From contig VJWM01000354.1 in the NCBI GenBank assembly GCA_010909165.1, forward strand, positions 1-42,849: a stretch of DNA of 42,849 bases, in the 5' to 3' direction. Under the pieces are notes generated by a model that saw only the letters and a program-made list of their open reading frames with translations, did no database searches and was not told the DNA's origin. The first letter of the stretch is position 1; each line of letters opens with the position of its first letter. Shown here in pieces: positions 33,001-42,019 of this stretch. Origin of the DNA: Anthoceros angustus. Its lineage: Eukaryota; Streptophyta; Anthocerotopsida; Anthocerotales; Anthocerotaceae. Made by a program: the position numbers and the translations under genes.

Positions 33001-33330
33001 GTCATGGTCGCGGGTCTCCAATGCACTCGAGGAACTCTTTCTCCCAAGTGTCTCTGGTCCTGTTCCCATGGAAGGAGCTTCTCCTCGGTGCTTTGATCAC
33101 CAACCCTTCGCTCTCAACCATGATGCAGGCACATCGCATTGCACCACGGACGTGGGCGGCAACAATGTTTGTCAAGTGCGATACAGTGAGATATCGTGGA
33201 AGCAATGGCCACATGGAGTGAACACATCTCGTTACTGCGTACCACACCGCCATGACACACATTACACTTTAGGACACACGAGCTTGCGGCTTTGAAGGAA
33301 AACCAGGTTGCGTGAGAAAGGGATCACCTT
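30090..33330. other. Unidentified interior of the 20.3-kb insertion
   Basis: Many frames of 60-140 codons are open on both strands, none with a domain I recognise. Minus-strand stretches such as EARFAFLVDPHTMVTDKLAD (~31087-31028) and CMFHASGLLSCPFSLEVRLN (~32915-32856) look more protein-like than their plus-strand overlaps, but frames break often. No RNA gene or terminal inverted repeat was found. Confidence 0.35.
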
Positions 33331-33760
33331 GGCCTTGGCACCACATGACTAGGTGGTGCCAAGGCCACCTCTCCGCCACCCCACCACTACATCACCAAGT
33401 CCAGAACCCATCCACGAAACCATGACATCACCAGCCACCACGCCCACCAACCTACCACTACATCACGAATGCCACCATGCCACCGACCTACCCCTACAGA
33501 AGGCCATAACCGCACACAAGCCATGCACTACATCACCAAGGCCACCAAAAGCTCACGGGACACCCGGATGAACACAGACCAATTCCTCACCATCCGTCAA
33601 GTGATCACCCACCCTTCCACCAGAGAACACATGAGTCACCACCCCTTGAGCACCCCTACCACCACCTCACCATCCGTGAGCGTCACAGCACCCAACCACA
33701 TGCGGCACATCACCATAAGGAAAACATCACGGACACCTCGTCCGTGTGCAAGAAGAATCC
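33330..33760. repeat. C/A-rich low-complexity block
   Basis: CACCAC, CATCACCA and ACCACTACATCACC-type units recur. The composition mirrors the G/T-rich block at 26480-27015 on the opposite strand, so the two blocks face each other around the transposase-like region. No exact long inverted repeat was verified. Confidence 0.5.
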
Positions 33761-33839
33761 ACCCCTTACCGTACAAACACTACCTGCTCGGGGCATGACT
33801 TGGCGGGAGGCGGGAGCCGACACCACGCAGTGATCCATG

Positions 33840-35650
33840 TTACATGCTGTTGAAGCGGAGAACATCCTCATGTTTTCAAGAGAAGCCGGTGTCCGGAGCT
33901 TGTTCCTCACTTTTCTCCTTCAAGCGGTCAAACACCCTCGGAATATTTAGTTTTGTCAAGCCGAATTTGAATCTTTGTCTGAGTCTCGCGAATACTCTCG
34001 TCAAGCCCTCCACTATTCATGACCATGTCGGCAAGCTGGACCTTGGTGTTGCCCAAATCCAAGAGTGCCTCCTCCCCATCTTTTGACAAACAGCCTCCTC
34101 CAAAAGCTTCCAACTCGCACAATTTTTCCCAGGACCTCATCCATGACAACCTTTGGTGCCCATGGCTCAAGACACGTGCTGGCCGGTGTCACTTTTCTCG
34201 CCCACTGCAGCAATCAATTGGAGACTCCTCGTCTCCCTTCTTGCCGGCCTCCTCTTCTACATTCTTTGCGGCGGTCCGTCCTTCTTCATGGCCTTCAGCT
34301 TCCTCTTCCCAACTCGGAGCTCCAGATTCTTTGGGAGGATCGCCGTGGGCTTCTCGGCTCACGGCAGTGGAACACTCTTCCACATCAACCTCCGCTCTGC
34401 ATCATCACCGCCACCACAACAGTTGTGAAGAATCGTTGTATTCTGCGGATGGGACTTCCACACCTGTGATTTCTTCTCCATCGCATCGCCTTATCCCGCT
34501 TCCTCTTCTCAAGCCTAAATAGTACTCAAACCAATTCACACGCTTGCCAAGCTTCTTCTCGATTAGGAACCCAAGTGCCACAAACCGTGGCACCCTTTGC
34601 GATGCAACTGGAGCCCGCCCATACTTCTCAACAAGACTATCAACATGCGTCCACTCTGTCGAGAGGGTCATGATCCCCAAGAGGTATCCATCGTTCCCAT
34701 TAGTGACATCCCCAAAATGCCTCTTGATCTCATCTTCACCTCCAATAGCCTCCTTTAGTCCAACTCGTAGTTGACATCTCACATTCACACCGTAGTTGAC
34801 AATTCCATATCACCGTAGTGCCAACACCAATGCTCCCCACAATTTTTCAGAATGTCGTGTCCTTGCAGCCGCACACCTTTGCGCTCTATCCAACCTAGCC
34901 TTTGGCGCCTAGCGTTCTGTCCATCTTGCTTGCAGGAGGCGCTTGACACACCACCGGAAGTATCGCCGGCGCTCCGCCCAGAGCCTTCACCCTACTCGCT
35001 AGTGACATGGTGTCCTTCACCTCAAGCGGTGGTGCCTTGTCCTTCTCCCGTTTGGCACCAGCGCTCCTCGTTCAGGCGGGCGGCCGCGTGGCGAACCCAA
35101 ACGCCTTCGCACAAACCCACCGCCTATTGCCTGCACCACCGAGCTCCCAAATCCGGCCGTAGAAAGCGTTCGACTCCAAGCGGGTTCTCACGATCCACCG
35201 CCACACACCTACTATTCCGCGCGAAAGCTCTAGCGAAGACATATAGGGACTCACCAGGAAAACCTCAAGGGTGGTGCCTGAGTTCGCCCACCACTGCCGC
35301 GCACCACAACGCTCCACGTTCCACGAAAAAGGCCGCACGACGGACCAAACGCCCTCGCAAAGCCACGCCGCACCACCGAGCTACCGTCCGGCGTAAGCGG
35401 TTCCGACCCCAAGCGACCAGCGCAATCACCTGCCGTCACACCACCTATTGCCCGACATAGCTCTAGCAAAACCCATGTAGGGACTCCACATGGTGACAAC
35501 GTCCTCCTGACTGCCGTCAAGGTTGAGCTCGATCGTGATGCATGCACAAATCCAATGCTTGTGAGTCTCAACATTAGGAGCACGATGGAAGTGGATAACC
35601 TCATTATCACCCTTAAAAGTCAACGAGCATCCCGCTCGTTTCCTCTGCCT
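33840..35650 (-). pseudogene. Unrecognised minus-strand coding stretch, frameshifted
   Basis: Read downward from 35623 it gives MTFKGDNEVIHFHRAPNVET, WICACITIELNLDGSQEDVV and TMWSPYMGFARAMSG. It then continues through several frames: LVSPYMSSLELSRGIVGVWR (~35255), KEAIGGEDEIKRHFGDVTNG (~34755), EWTHVDSLVEKYGRAPVASQ (~34660), RVPRFVALGFLIEKKLGKRV (~34600). An acidic segment rich in E, K and G (~34380-34190) comes before LDLGNTKVQLADMVMNSGGL (~34055). The long, compositionally balanced peptides make real coding origin likely. I cannot assign a family; a Gag-like protein or captured host gene are options. Frames change at least four times. Confidence 0.4.
35085..35500 (-). repeat. Diverged ~245-bp direct repeat
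   Basis: CAAACGCCTTCGCA...CCACCGAGCT (from ~35099) is repeated at ~35347 (CAAACGCCCTCGCA...CCACCGAGCT). AGCTCTAGCGAAGACATATA with AGGGACTCACC (~35227) pairs with AGCTCTAGCAAAACCCATGT with AGGGACTCCAC (~35459). The repeat duplicates the SPYM-containing codons of the minus-strand stretch. Confidence 0.65.
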
Positions 35651-36180
35651 TCCCCGTCGGTCACTTACGAGTTTGTATAATAAATTGTCCCTAGCATATA
35701 TAGCAAGACTTAAACCAATAATATATCAAATAAATCAATTTTCCAAATAAAAAATTAAATATATCTATGAAGTTAAAAGCGAATAGCCCTAAAAATATCG
35801 GTCAAAATGGGCATAATTTCAATTGTTAAAAAATCTGAACGTAATGCAAAACACCACTTAGAGACTGCCTGCTTCCGAAATTAGTGGTCACCTAACCATG
35901 CTCACACCACCTAAGCCGATGTCGATGCACTATGCTTATAGGTACTCATTGCGAATGGCTAAGTCCCTTTCAAAACTATGGCTTGAAAGGAAAAATAACT
36001 AGGTTAGCTATGTCTGGCCGTATTTAATCCTAAATGATACTCATGTGATACTAACGATGCGTGTCCAGGGGGCTAGTTGAGGGGACAAATTGGGAGGGAT
36101 GGATGATGGTCTCCCCTAAGCTAGCTCCCTGATCAATTCTCGGATGCGAAAGGTGTAAGTGTGAAAAAGACACAACTTTT
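35650..36180. other. AT-rich stretch, nothing recognised
   Basis: There is no coding frame above 60 codons and no clear repeat. It separates two minus-strand coding-like stretches within the 20.3-kb insertion. Confidence 0.5.
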
Positions 36181-36468
36181 CAAAAGTATCGTTTGAGTTC
36201 TTTAATTAGGGTTTCTAACCGACACTTCTTAGTCTTGTGAACAGACATGTCAGTTGATGGACCAAACAAAAGCAAAGAGATGCAAGCAGGCCAAGAGTCA
36301 GTAATGCAATTGTGACGCTTTGAATCCACGCCAAGAGCCACTGCTGACGATGCGCACCGCTTCGCGTCTCCAGCGCTCCCCGCCAGCGGAAGCAGGGTCA
36401 TAGGATGGAATCTCCGCTCGCTGGCAAGAATTATGTGGAAAATCCTTGGCCAAGATCCATCGCACGCA

Positions 36469-37131
36469 TCATTCCAAAGAATCCTGAGATGTTTCCAATT
36501 CGGAAATTTGAGTGTCGGCGACTTGCATGAGCGACACCGTCTCGTGGATGTGCTGATTGAAGAGGAGTTTCTCAAGGGAAGTCCCTAAGGAACCTCCATC
36601 GATTTTGCTTGTCTTCACCAATCTCACAACTTGCTTCTTGTAGGAAGTAGATTTTCCAGCAGCAACTGCGTCGTCTGCTGCAGATGTTTCTCCCCTCAGC
36701 CACCTAATTGTCCTGTGGTGATTTGGATAATTGCACACTTCATCCAAAGTTTGTAATTCCCAGTCAGCAATAGGACAGAATCTAGGTGTGTTGGGGAATA
36801 AGGCTGAAGTTGTGGATTCCTCCTCAGCACGCTTGACGAATGGTTGAGAACGAGGATCAGGCTGGTTCCTAGCTATGCACCGGGCTCGGTAGAGGGAATC
36901 TACTTCAGAGGTTCTCAACTGCTGCAGCCTGATGGCACGCGCTCTGGAACTTGCTGTGCCCTCATTTCTATCAACCCACTGTCTTAGCCGTATGTTAGGG
37001 TAGTTAGCCTCGTACAGATCCAGAACAGAGTCTATAGGAACTTGGTTTGTGTTTTGTAGCCTACTAGTACTACCACAACGTCGTCTCCTTTGTTGACATC
37101 GATCTGCACGAGGTCTACCCCGGCCAGGCAT
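36469..37131 (-). CDS. Unrecognised 221-codon ORF just inside the PBS of the 20.3-kb element
   Basis: The ATG at 37131 is 32 bp downstream of the primer-binding site, the usual place of gag. The protein begins MPGRGRPRADRCQQRRRRCG, a strongly basic tail. It continues with VLDLYEANYPNIRLRQWVDR, a helical stretch (RARAIRLQQLRTSEVDSLYR), PRFCPIADWELQTLDEVCNY and KKQVVRLVKTSK. It has no CCHC knuckle, no protease motif and no UBN2 Gag motif. After the stop, minus-strand frames to 36180 stay partly open and include a hydrophobic run (IALLTLGLLASLCFCLV). It may be a Gag-like or accessory protein of a non-autonomous element. The ORF is intact, unlike most of its surroundings. Confidence 0.55.
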   Translation of the reverse strand: MPGRGRPRADRCQQRRRRCGSTSRLQNTNQVPIDSVLDLYEANYPNIRLRQWVDRNEGTASSRARAIRLQQLRTSEVDSLYRARCIARNQPDPRSQPFVKRAEEESTTSALFPNTPRFCPIADWELQTLDEVCNYPNHHRTIRWLRGETSAADDAVAAGKSTSYKKQVVRLVKTSKIDGGSLGTSLEKLLFNQHIHETVSLMQVADTQISELETSQDSLE

Positions 37132-37162
37132 TATGCCTTGAGAAAAGTAGAGAGCATTTGGA

Positions 37163-37174
37163 GCTCTGATACCA
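37163..37174 (-). promoter_or_regulatory. Primer-binding site of the 20.3-kb element
   Basis: The minus strand reads TGGTATCAGAGC, a perfect initiator-tRNA-Met complement, immediately after the LTR end ...ATTCTCA. Confidence 0.9.
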
Positions 37175-37334
37175 TGAGAATTTACGGAGAGTAGTTTGGT
37201 GCAACAAAACTTGATACAAAACAATAAATTGAATACAAAATTGTATGTGTATATTGTTTAAATACTAAACTCTGAAACGGTTCACTTAATGAAACCCTAA
37301 GTTCTTTATCCTAATGTTGGCTTTATTTCCAACA
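37175..37334 (-). repeat. Right (5') LTR of the 20.3-kb element
   Basis: It is 160 bp, TG...CA, and on the minus strand starts TGTTGGAAATAAAG. It is followed on the plus strand by the AAGCA target duplication and the resumed copia A RT codons. Confidence 0.9.
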
Positions 37335-38720
37335 AAGCATAGCCAAGTACAAGGCTAGGTTAGTAGCCCGTGGTTTTTCACAAGTCCCTGGTTTAGACTA
37401 TCATGACACCTTCTCCCCTGTTGTAAAGGCTCAGTCCCTAAGAGTTCTGTTGGTTACAGGTTCCGCTTTTTCCAAGACATCCACCAAATGGATGTTAAAA
37501 CGGCATTCCTACATGGGAAATTAGAGGAAGAGATCTTCATGCAAACTGAGGATATGAGCTACCGAAGTGAGGATTGGGTGTAAGCTCTTGAAGACCTTAT
37601 ATGGTGAGTCCTCTGCAAAAGTGCATAGATGAATTCTTGATAGGTCCGGCCTTAAAAGTTGCTGTCGACACAACCGTATCTCCCTCAAGAGAAAGGCGGT
37701 TTGTTATTTTGGCACTCTATGTAGATGATTGTATTTTTTGGGAACACACATGGAAGGATTACCCGTGTTAAAGGTCTCATTGCCGGGTCGTTTCGACATG
37801 GTGGACGTTGGAGAGCTTTCCACCGCTTTGAACTTCGCCCAGAGAGACATGCCACAATGAACATTGTCAAGAAAAGTACATCTATGATATGTTGTTCAAG
37901 TACAAACTTACTGAAGCCAAGACAGCTCTCACTCCTCTTGAAGCTGGTTGCAAGTTGTCTGTTCAGCAGTCTCCACAGACTGCCCAAGAGAAGCATGAGA
38001 TGGAGGCTGTGCCATACGCACAAGCAGTGGGGTCACTCATATTTTGCTCAAATCACACTCGACCAGATGTTGCTCTGCCATTTAGCTTGGTGTCCCAATA
38101 CCTGAAGGAGCCAGGCAGAGCCCATTGGTCAGCAACCAAGAGAATTCTGAGGTATCTCAAAGGGACTAGTGGCCATGGAATTCACTACACAAGACGAAGC
38201 GATGGAGAGGAAGACCTTACTCTCATAGGATACTGTGATGCTGACTGGGCAGCGGACCAAGACACGAGAAGGTCAGTTTCCGCCTATGCCTTCTTACTTG
38301 CAGGTGGAGCAGTTACATGGTCGTCGAAGAAACAAACAATCAAGCTTCCTTATCTTCCACCGGGCGTAATATTCCGCCTCGATTCAAGCTGCGAAGGAAG
38401 CAATCTGGCTGCGATGACTCCTAGCGGATATGGGTCAGGAGCAGAAGAGTCCCACAGCTTATCTATTGTGACAACTACCGCCTTGCTTTCTAGCTCTAAC
38501 CAGCTTACCATGCCCGAACTAAGCATATGTGGCGCATCACCACTTTGTGAGGCATGCAGCTGAGACCAAACAGTGAGGTTAGAGTATATTCCAACTGTAA
38601 TGCGTATAGACTTACCAAAGCATTATCACAGATAGAGATTGATGCACGAATGTGGCATCACGACTTTATGCAAGTCGAAAGCTGCTGTCATTAAAGCAAG
38701 TTCTCCACGCTGCATGATCT
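37335..38720 (+). pseudogene. pol: Copia A pol, 3' part: reverse transcriptase and RNase H
   Basis: Sequence resumes with AKYKARLVARGFSQVPGLDY (from ~37340), DVKTAFLHGKLEEEIFMQT (~37493) and YVDD at 37718-37729, the RT catalytic box. An intact frame (37889-38563) then gives YAQAVGSLIFCSNHTRPDVA, RILRYLKGTSGHGIHY, GYCDADWAADQDTRRSVSAY and VTWSSKKQT, the standard copia RNase H linker and D motif. Past 38340 the frame breaks. Later fragments (YIPTVMRID, then TKALSQIEIDA-like) match the C-terminal end. It is the continuation of the 13562-17063 element, split by the 20.3-kb insertion. Confidence 0.9.
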
Positions 38721-38810
38721 TCAAATGAAAAGTTGAAGTCGCAAATGCATTGAGGAGAGGAGTGCCTTGAGCATAGGCAAGCAAGGGTGCTCAATCACGA
38801 AGAGCATAAT

Positions 38811-38822
38811 GCTCTGATACCA
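38811..38822 (-). promoter_or_regulatory. Second minus-strand primer-binding site
   Basis: The minus strand reads TGGTATCAGAGC directly after the LTR end CTCATCA (LTR 38823-39083). It is a perfect tRNA-Met complement. Confidence 0.8.
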
Positions 38823-39083
38823 TGATGAGAATCAATAGCTCTTAGATAGAAGAGATACAATACAATGAATTGATTAAAGAGTAAAGTACAAGCCTTTATA
38901 TAGGCCAGGTGGTTATCGTGGTTATTACAATATGTTGTTGTAACCACTAAGTTGTTGCAACTAATATAACAACTAACTATCTAGAGCAACTAACTAGGTA
39001 ACTACTAAATGCCCTAGGTCTAAATTAATGTTTAAGTAAAACGGCCCTAATGAATAGTGCCCTAAGCTAGATATATTTCATCA
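38823..39083 (-). mobile_element. LTR of another minus-strand copia-type element (261 bp)
   Basis: It is bounded by the inverted ends TGATGA and TCATCA. On the minus strand it contains a TATA box, CTATATAAAGGC (about 38906-38895), about 75 bp before the LTR end, the usual spacing for an LTR promoter. The PBS abuts one end. The other end meets a purine-rich GGAGGCTTCCAGA that could be a PPT. No second copy was found in the window. Confidence 0.7.
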
Positions 39084-39119
39084 TCTGGAAGCCTCCAGGA
39101 GGCGCCAAATTTTTACCGA

Positions 39120-39681
39120 TGCGCCTCTTGAACTGTGCCATTCGAGAGACACAATGCTTGAAAGTCAAGTGAAGGGAGGCCGCCAGCTGGACACAAGCTC
39201 AATTTGACAAGGAGTGCCTCGTTAAGTCATTCAAGATAACGAAACTTCCAACATATGTACCAATGTTTCATTATTATGCATGCAAGGAATAAAATTACAT
39301 GACCGTGACTAATGTCATGACATTGGTAGATTGAAAAATATCTACTAGCTGCCGCCAAGCTTCAGCAGCAATAGTAGCACCATCAATATGATGAAGAGTG
39401 ACTTCATCTAGACCCGAGATAAGGATATGCATAGCAAGCTTGTCTTGTTTCAATCAGGAGTCGAGGGCAGGCGAGGGCCCAATGGGCTTGAGGACAGTTC
39501 CATCAACTATGCCAAGTAGATCTCTGGTATTCAAGACAGAATGCATATGTTTGGACCATATTTCGAACTTAGTGTTGTCGAAACGGTCCTTCTCCTTAAA
39601 ATCAGATGTCACATTCATATAATTGATGATGGGAATGGGTGGCACATTTGGGGAGGAGGCCATTGTGATGGAATCAAGCAA
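39120..39681 (-). pseudogene. gag: Copia-type gag fragment
   Basis: The minus-strand start at 39681, or the internal MASSPNVPPI at 39663, is followed by NVTSDFKEKDRFDNTKFEIW, the F/Y-x2-W entry block of copia Gag. Next come MHSVLNTRDLLGIVDGTVLK and, after a stop or frame change, KQDKLAMHILISGLDEVTLH and IAAEAWRQLVDIF (~39370), the central UBN2 motif. Downstream it degrades and ends against the LTR at 39083. The rest of the polyprotein is absent, so this is an internally deleted element or a fragment next to an unrelated LTR. Confidence 0.75.
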
Positions 39682-39698
39682 TAGTTGTTAAATAGAAG

Positions 39699-39722
39699 TA
39701 GATATATATATATATATATATA
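39699..39722. repeat. (TA)n microsatellite
   Basis: About eleven TA units lie directly upstream of the gag fragment. Confidence 0.9.
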
Positions 39723-39910
39723 GAAGAACTGCTAACTCCAAGTCATGACAAGAAGCCAAGAAGTCTTCAAATATATAGCAATGCTTGAATATGAGCAAAT
39801 CAAGTGTTATTCTGATAAAGGTCCAGAAGGCCAATGTTAGTTGTGAGAAATCAAACAGCCCAGTGAACTATGCCACGATCGCTAGGGGCATGGCGTAAGA
39901 AAGTTGTGAA

Positions 39911-40174
39911 TCATGGGCACATTGCACCGACTCGTAGAGTCCGATGAAGATGATCCCAAAGATGATGACACTCCAAATGGAATAGCTCTTGAGCAGTAGC
40001 ACCAGCTCGCTCATAAAAATAATGCTGAGTAGCAATGTCGTCAGATTGAAGGCGCGGCGACAAGGGCTCTTGTTTGATTGCTGAAGCTGGAATAGATATA
40101 AGAACGACAGCTGCGGGTGACTTATAAAGAGTTACCGAGCTACCAAAAGTCACGTCCGCTGGCCGAGGAGGCAC
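39911..40174 (-). other. Short open frame, possible coding remnant
   Basis: This 87-codon frame (MPPRPADVTFGSSVTLYKSP, then SPRLQSDDIATQHYFYERAG) has no known domain. It lies downstream of the Ser-rich ORF at 40662-41306 on the same strand. It may be a broken part of the same retroelement product. Confidence 0.25.
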
Positions 40175-40661
40175 ATCTAATCGGAAGCCAGGAACCTAAG
40201 ATATCAGAGGATGGAAATGGGTAAGAGGGGGTGCGAAACGGCACCCCGAAAGAAACTTTATTAAGTTTTTAAGGGCCGGGGCACCGATTCGTGGCCCTCC
40301 GGTACGTCTTCACGCTGGGGCCTTGCCGCGATGCCTCCAGCGAGCGGTGTAGATCCGACTCCTTCGATCTGCACCGGGGACAGATCGCCTAGGGGCGCAC
40401 CAGGGCAATAAAAGCGCGCAGTCTAGGCGCCTAAGAGGGATTAAGAAGGAGGCATGCGGCTGTTGTATGGCCAACTATCTGGACTTGGATGCCTGGAGGC
40501 GTGGCTGCAGGAATCTGGGGCTGCAACTGCATGTGGGCGTCCGTACCACCAGAAATCTGCATACCAGAGCGATGCACCGTGGATGGCGGGCAGTTGCAAC
40601 AGAATTGCTGAGTCTCCAGGCTAGAAACCATTGTGTGACATTTGATCAAATCTCTGGTCGA

Positions 40662-41527
40662 TTATGAATCTGTTGGTAATCCAGCTATAGGGACCTCAAC
40701 GGCCTGCAGTTTTGAAGAGGGGAAAGCTGTAAAGCGGGCGTCTTTGATTGGCGAGCCACCTTGTGTAGCCTCTATGATAGATCTCTGCTTAGAAGTCTGA
40801 AATTCTGAGAGAAAGGTTGTAGCAGCAGAAATGTCTACCTGCAGCTGTTGATACGAAATGCATTGCTTAGCAGGCTGGCTAGCTGGTATAGTTAAACCAC
40901 AAGAAGTTGCCTCAGGATATGAGGTCTCAAATCTACGTTGATCACATGCTGTGTGTGATGTATAAGAGCTGTGCAGGCTACCAGTTTGTTGTTTAGAAAG
41001 CACAGCAGATACGGGCAAGTGCCAAAAAACCTTGGGGCTTCCGATGCCTGAATCTTTGATAGAACGACCATTTGCCAGATACCACTTCCTCCTCCTTAAG
41101 CTAGTAAATAATCGATCATGCTTAGGTGACCTCTTTGTAGATGACAATTTTGAGGAGTGAGTTGGTGTGGCAGGAGTATATCGAGGAGAAACAGGGTGAT
41201 GCCGGAAAGATGATAATTGGTGCTGGCTGCTGGATACATCTCCACAATACCGTTGTAGACTTGAATCCGAACTTCTTGACCAGCGTCCTTTAGGAAGATT
41301 TGACATCCAAAAGTTTGGACAACTACAGGACGAATCAAGAAAGTTGTTCTTCCTTCCATTGTTCGAAGATAAACAGAGAGAGCTTTAGCAATTGTTGTTC
41401 CTAACTTTAGAAGATTTCTAAAGATAGAGCCACGTGGTGATGAACGAGAGGAGTGGTGATGACCACCTCTGTTGTGATCTCTAAGTCTTCTAGCACTAGT
41501 TTTATTCTTTGAGTGTGTTCTTGCCAT
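40662..41527 (-). pseudogene. Two overlapping minus-strand ORFs of an unrecognised retroelement protein
   Basis: Frame 1 (41527-41096, 143 codons) starts MARTHSKNKTSARRLRDHNR, a basic, His/Ser-rich tail, then SIFRNLLKLGTTIAKALSVY. Frame 2 (41306-40662, 214 codons) carries on with a Ser-, Thr- and Pro-rich stretch and then LTIPASQPAKQCISYQQLQV and DISAATTFLSEFQTSKQRSI, a helical segment. They overlap by about 210 bases, so the original protein probably switched frame within 41306-41096. A tRNA-Met PBS lies ~280 bp upstream (41809-41820), so this is likely the first ORF of an LTR element. No CCHC, protease or UBN2 motif is visible. Confidence 0.45.
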
Positions 41528-41808
41528 GTTGTGACTTTAAGTGAAATAAGAACGGAACGAAGTCTTGTGCAAGGAAGAATGATAGCGTGGCAATGAGCCA
41601 TGAAACTTTAATGAATATAAAGGTTAATCATAGAAGAATCCAAATTATTTTATTAGTAAAATATGTTTGGTTGAATATAAAAGAATCTATGAATAAGTAT
41701 AAAATAGTTGCATAAAAAAAATACCAAAGGCATTAGAAAGACGTTGCATATTAGAAGAACATCTAGATTCACATCATACTGCATGATGAACTTAATAATC
41801 AAACTATG

Positions 41809-41820
41809 CTTTGATACCAA
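41809..41820 (-). promoter_or_regulatory. Third minus-strand primer-binding site
   Basis: The minus strand reads TGGTATCAAAGC, a variant of the initiator-tRNA-Met complement common in plant copia elements. Confidence 0.65.
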
Positions 41821-42015
41821 GTTTGGGGTGCTTTGCGGAAGCGTTTGATCAAAGTTTAGTGCTTTACTAATTGATACAACTGATTACAAAAGGTGGGCTT
41901 TAGCCTTTTATACGTGTCAAGAGTTGTACCTCTTGATTACTAGATACCAAAGGGTATGACCATGCTGGGTTAAGCTAAGCCAACCATAACCAACGCGGTT
42001 TGTACTTCTAACTCT
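41821..42015 (-). mobile_element. Probable LTR next to the third PBS (right end uncertain)
   Basis: The minus strand carries a TATA-like TATAAAAGGC (~41913) before the presumed transcript start and ends a few bases before the PBS. The right border is near the switch to bacterial-like sequence at about 42020. No second copy was found. Confidence 0.4.
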
Positions 42016-42019
42016 TTTC

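Larger units (their letters stand above)
17064..37334 (-). mobile_element. 20.3-kb LTR-bounded insertion inside the copia A reverse transcriptase
   Basis: The terminal LTRs at 17064-17222 and 37175-37334 (TGAGAATT...CCAACA on the plus strand) differ at only about two positions. The 5-bp duplication AAGCA flanks both ends (17059-17063 and 37335-37339). Removing one copy plus the insertion restores continuous RT codons, ...KADGSIAKYKARLVARG. A PBS abuts the right LTR and a purine-rich PPT abuts the left LTR, so the element reads on the minus strand. The cargo is far larger than 160-bp LTRs normally bound and includes three unrecognised coding stretches, a transposase-like gene and a copia polyprotein. 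It may be one giant element or a small LTR element enlarged by nested insertions and duplications. Confidence 0.8.
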
